The notes under the pieces: model-generated
The model's database searches: none
Told to the model about the DNA's origin: nothing
What the model saw: only the letters and a program-made list of their open reading frames with translations
Translations under genes and position numbers: made by a program
Shown: positions 62,171 through 64,000 of the stretch, piece after piece
Numbering within the stretch: the first letter of the stretch is position 1
How the letters are laid out: each line of letters begins with the position of its first letter
From: Pseudobutyrivibrio sp. UBA3626
GTDB lineage: Bacteria > Bacillota > Clostridia > Lachnospirales > Lachnospiraceae
Length of the DNA stretch: 64,000 nucleotides
Assembly: GCA_002373675.1 (NCBI GenBank)
Contig: DFLF01000017.1
Span: 248,001-312,000, forward strand
Direction: 5' to 3'

Positions 62171-63535
62171 CTATAGAACATCTGCAAAATGTTGTTGTAG
62201 TTTTCTGAATATTGCCATGCCTCCAATTGTCACAATAATAGTAAATATCCAGAAATACGCTGTCATTCCGGGTCTTTCCCAGAACCACATATTGTTATAT
62301 AAAGCATCTCTATATCCATTAACAACATAATACATCGGATTAAGCTTAAGAATCGTCATTGCCCATCCTGGAATTCTGTTAGCCATAGCATCCATATTCC
62401 ACATAATTGGTGTCATCCACATACCAATTTGAAGAAGCACATTTACAATCTGCGATAAATCCCTAAAGAAAACCATTATAGCAGAAAACGCATATATTAA
62501 TCCTAGACTCAGCACAAACATACAGAAGGAGTAATACAATAACTGCAATGTATATAAAGAAGGGAAATAACTATAACAACTATACAGTATTATAGTAAAC
62601 ACTATAAAAAACATATGTACAAATAAACTTGAAATTGACTTTACAACAGGAAGTGTACTTATCTTGAACACAACCTTCTTCACTAGATAGTTATATTCAA
62701 TAAGACAATTTGTTCCACTTGATAATACCTCTGAGAAGAAGAACCAAGGGACAAGACCTGCTATTAACCAAAGTACAAAAGGAATACCTATACCAGCCTT
62801 AGTTGATTGAGTTCCTACGTTCAATGCTTTTTCAAACACAAACCAATACACTAGAACAGTTATAATTGGTTGAACAAAAGCCCAGACAGTTCCAAGATAC
62901 GAGCCTGCAAACTTTTGCTTGAAGTCATTCTTGGCAAGACTTCCAATTAATTTTCTATTAGAAATAACATCCCTAGGTATAATAACAATGCTATCAAGTT
63001 TAATCCATATAATAATAAGCAATATATCTATGACAAGACACACAAGTATCTTTATAATCAGATTGCGCAGATATCTTGCGTCTGTAACGACTTCTGCGCT
63101 TTTAGCTGAATCAACTTTCCATGAATTGTACTTTTCAACATCATTGTAATTATCTGGCGACAACTGAAACTCTTCAATTACATTATCCTTATAAGCAAGA
63201 TAAATTTTTTCATATTCTATCTTGTCCATCAAAACCCGCTCAGGATTAACTCTAATAGATGATGTGTCAGCGGGAAGTGCTAATTCGTAATCAACAAAGC
63301 CCTCATCAGCCTTCGCAGGAACACTCACAACGTGACTCGGTGAGAATTCTTCTTTGTCCTCATAATTAACTTGTTTAAAAAAAGCTTGAACATTGGTATC
63401 ATTCTCAACCTCTGCAACAACATGAAGTGTTATACCTATATCTTGAATGTTTTCTTTATGAAACACTGTCAAAATATTAGTACCAGCCATTATCATCAAG
63501 AACAATATTCCAACAACAATTTTCTTCTTACTCAT
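62171..63535 (-). CDS. polysaccharide ABC exporter permease with N-terminal extracellular domain
   Basis: 454 aa. The C-terminal 260 residues (about 190-454) are a standard ABC-2/Wzm-TagG permease with 6 TM helices, including WAFVQPIITVLVYWFVFEKA. The N-terminal part has one TM helix (about 5-25), an extracytoplasmic domain of about 125 aa, and a second TM (about 155-175). Wzm proteins are usually about 260 aa, so the extension is extra. A TATAAT-like -10 lies upstream near 63585. It pairs with the ATPase downstream. Confidence 0.92.
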   Translation of the reverse strand: MSKKKIVVGILFLMIMAGTNILTVFHKENIQDIGITLHVVAEVENDTNVQAFFKQVNYEDKEEFSPSHVVSVPAKADEGFVDYELALPADTSSIRVNPERVLMDKIEYEKIYLAYKDNVIEEFQLSPDNYNDVEKYNSWKVDSAKSAEVVTDARYLRNLIIKILVCLVIDILLIIIWIKLDSIVIIPRDVISNRKLIGSLAKNDFKQKFAGSYLGTVWAFVQPIITVLVYWFVFEKALNVGTQSTKAGIGIPFVLWLIAGLVPWFFFSEVLSSGTNCLIEYNYLVKKVVFKISTLPVVKSISSLFVHMFFIVFTIILYSCYSYFPSLYTLQLLYYSFCMFVLSLGLIYAFSAIMVFFRDLSQIVNVLLQIGMWMTPIMWNMDAMANRIPGWAMTILKLNPMYYVVNGYRDALYNNMWFWERPGMTAYFWIFTIIVTIGGMAIFRKLQQHFADVL

Positions 63536-63660
63536 GTTTTGTTATATCTCCTATACCTACGAGTATCAATCCATCTTGCACATTATACAACATAACTTTT
63601 TAATAAAAAGTATTAGAATTAAATACATACAGCACATATTATATAGTCATATAGCACAAT

Positions 63661-63999
63661 CTAACTCTGCCTTATAGCAAAATCAGCTCTATCTAAGGCC
63701 AAATTGACATTATAATATGGATCCCCATCTCTCAATATATCTGCCCAACGTTCCTGGAACATCCTTATTTCATCTGCAAAACGCTGTTTCTTCTCTGGGG
63801 TATCTTCTGCACCACGACTCTTTGACTCATAGTGAGTAAGGGCGGCAAAAGAATTATACACAACCTTCTTATCGAGTTGCCTTACTCTTAGACAGTAGTC
63901 AATATCATTAAATGCAACTTTGAACTCCTCATCAAAGCCTCCAACCTCATCAAATATTTCCTTCTTGGTTAGAAGGCAAGCCGCCGTAACAGCACTATA
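63661..63999 (-). CDS. family 2 glycosyltransferase, N-terminus cut by window edge
   Basis: Only the last 113 codons are present. The sequence AACLLTKKEIFDEVGGFDEE, then VAFNDIDYCLRVRQLDKK and LTHYESKSRG, matches the end of a GT2 domain and closely parallels the second domain of the 847-aa glycosyltransferase in this window. It ends FAIRQS at 63661. It is the first known member of the surface-polymer cluster here and lies 125 nt before the permease gene. Confidence 0.9.
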   Translation of the reverse strand, partial: YSAVTAACLLTKKEIFDEVGGFDEEFKVAFNDIDYCLRVRQLDKKVVYNSFAALTHYESKSRGAEDTPEKKQRFADEIRMFQERWADILRDGDPYYNVNLALDRADFAIRQS

Positions 64000-64000
64000 A

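Overview
The window looks like chromosomal DNA of a low-GC anaerobic Clostridia, most likely a Lachnospiraceae member. Signs are AT-rich intergenic DNA, strong GGAGG ribosome binding sites, TTG/GTG starts, a FeoA-FeoB fusion, a UPF0735 ACT protein beside homoserine dehydrogenase, DUF1846, DUF4320 and CvfB-type proteins, and an acyl-ACP thioesterase. No rRNA, CRISPR array, complete insertion sequence or intact prophage is visible. One tRNA (Gln, CUG) is present. The species cannot be named from the sequence alone.

Layout. 1-5.3 kb: a truncated Na+-coupled symporter, FeoAB iron transporter, and a MATE transporter carrying an extra ATPase-like tail. 5.3-10.4 kb: CarD, a LysR/FliB-like pair, a methyltransferase, two tandem palindromic repeats and a cytoplasmic GH13 enzyme. 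10.4-12.5 kb: a small accessory patch with an Ltp-repeat membrane protein, a divergent XRE repressor with two palindromic operators, and an ORF6N/PLD-like protein. 12.5-15.1 kb: CNNM/CorC protein and S-adenosylhomocysteinase. 15.1-19.4 kb: a compact Tad-like operon with four small proteins whose first residues resemble the mature N-terminus of Flp pilins. 19.6-22.7 kb: cyclophilin, DUF1846, a membrane protein and a chemoreceptor remnant. 22.7-35.9 kb: carB, a metal ABC transporter with Mn-type ligands, engB-clpX-clpP-tig, a DJ-1 protein and a copper ATPase that lacks its nucleotide-binding domain. 36-42 kb: glycerol dehydrogenase plus DHA kinase, an NlpC/P60 hydrolase, thioredoxin reductase and a YjfB peptide. 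42-48.9 kb: RidA, CvfB, thioesterase, tRNA-Gln, a threonine-pathway trio and an alpha/beta hydrolase. 48.9-64 kb: cell-surface locus with glycosyltransferases, DUF2304, acyltransferase, two secreted wall hydrolases sharing a repeat domain, and a Wzm/Wzt-type ABC exporter.

How it fits together. GldA and DhaKL convert glycerol to DHAP. The ACT protein, homoserine dehydrogenase and PGM-like protein probably form a threonine branch in which the PGM-like protein is the homoserine kinase. Trigger factor, ClpP and ClpX form a protein-quality operon. The 48.9-64 kb genes build, decorate, export and remodel surface polysaccharide and wall. FliB-like and YjfB-like proteins and a broken chemoreceptor occur with no flagellar genes in view, which fits partial loss of motility or repurposed relatives.

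The strongest candidates for something undescribed are the Tad-like operon with leaderless Flp-like minipilins (15126-19395), the palindromic repeat family with a conserved internal loop (8925-9014 and about 36000-36090), and the Ltp/XRE module (10478-11478).
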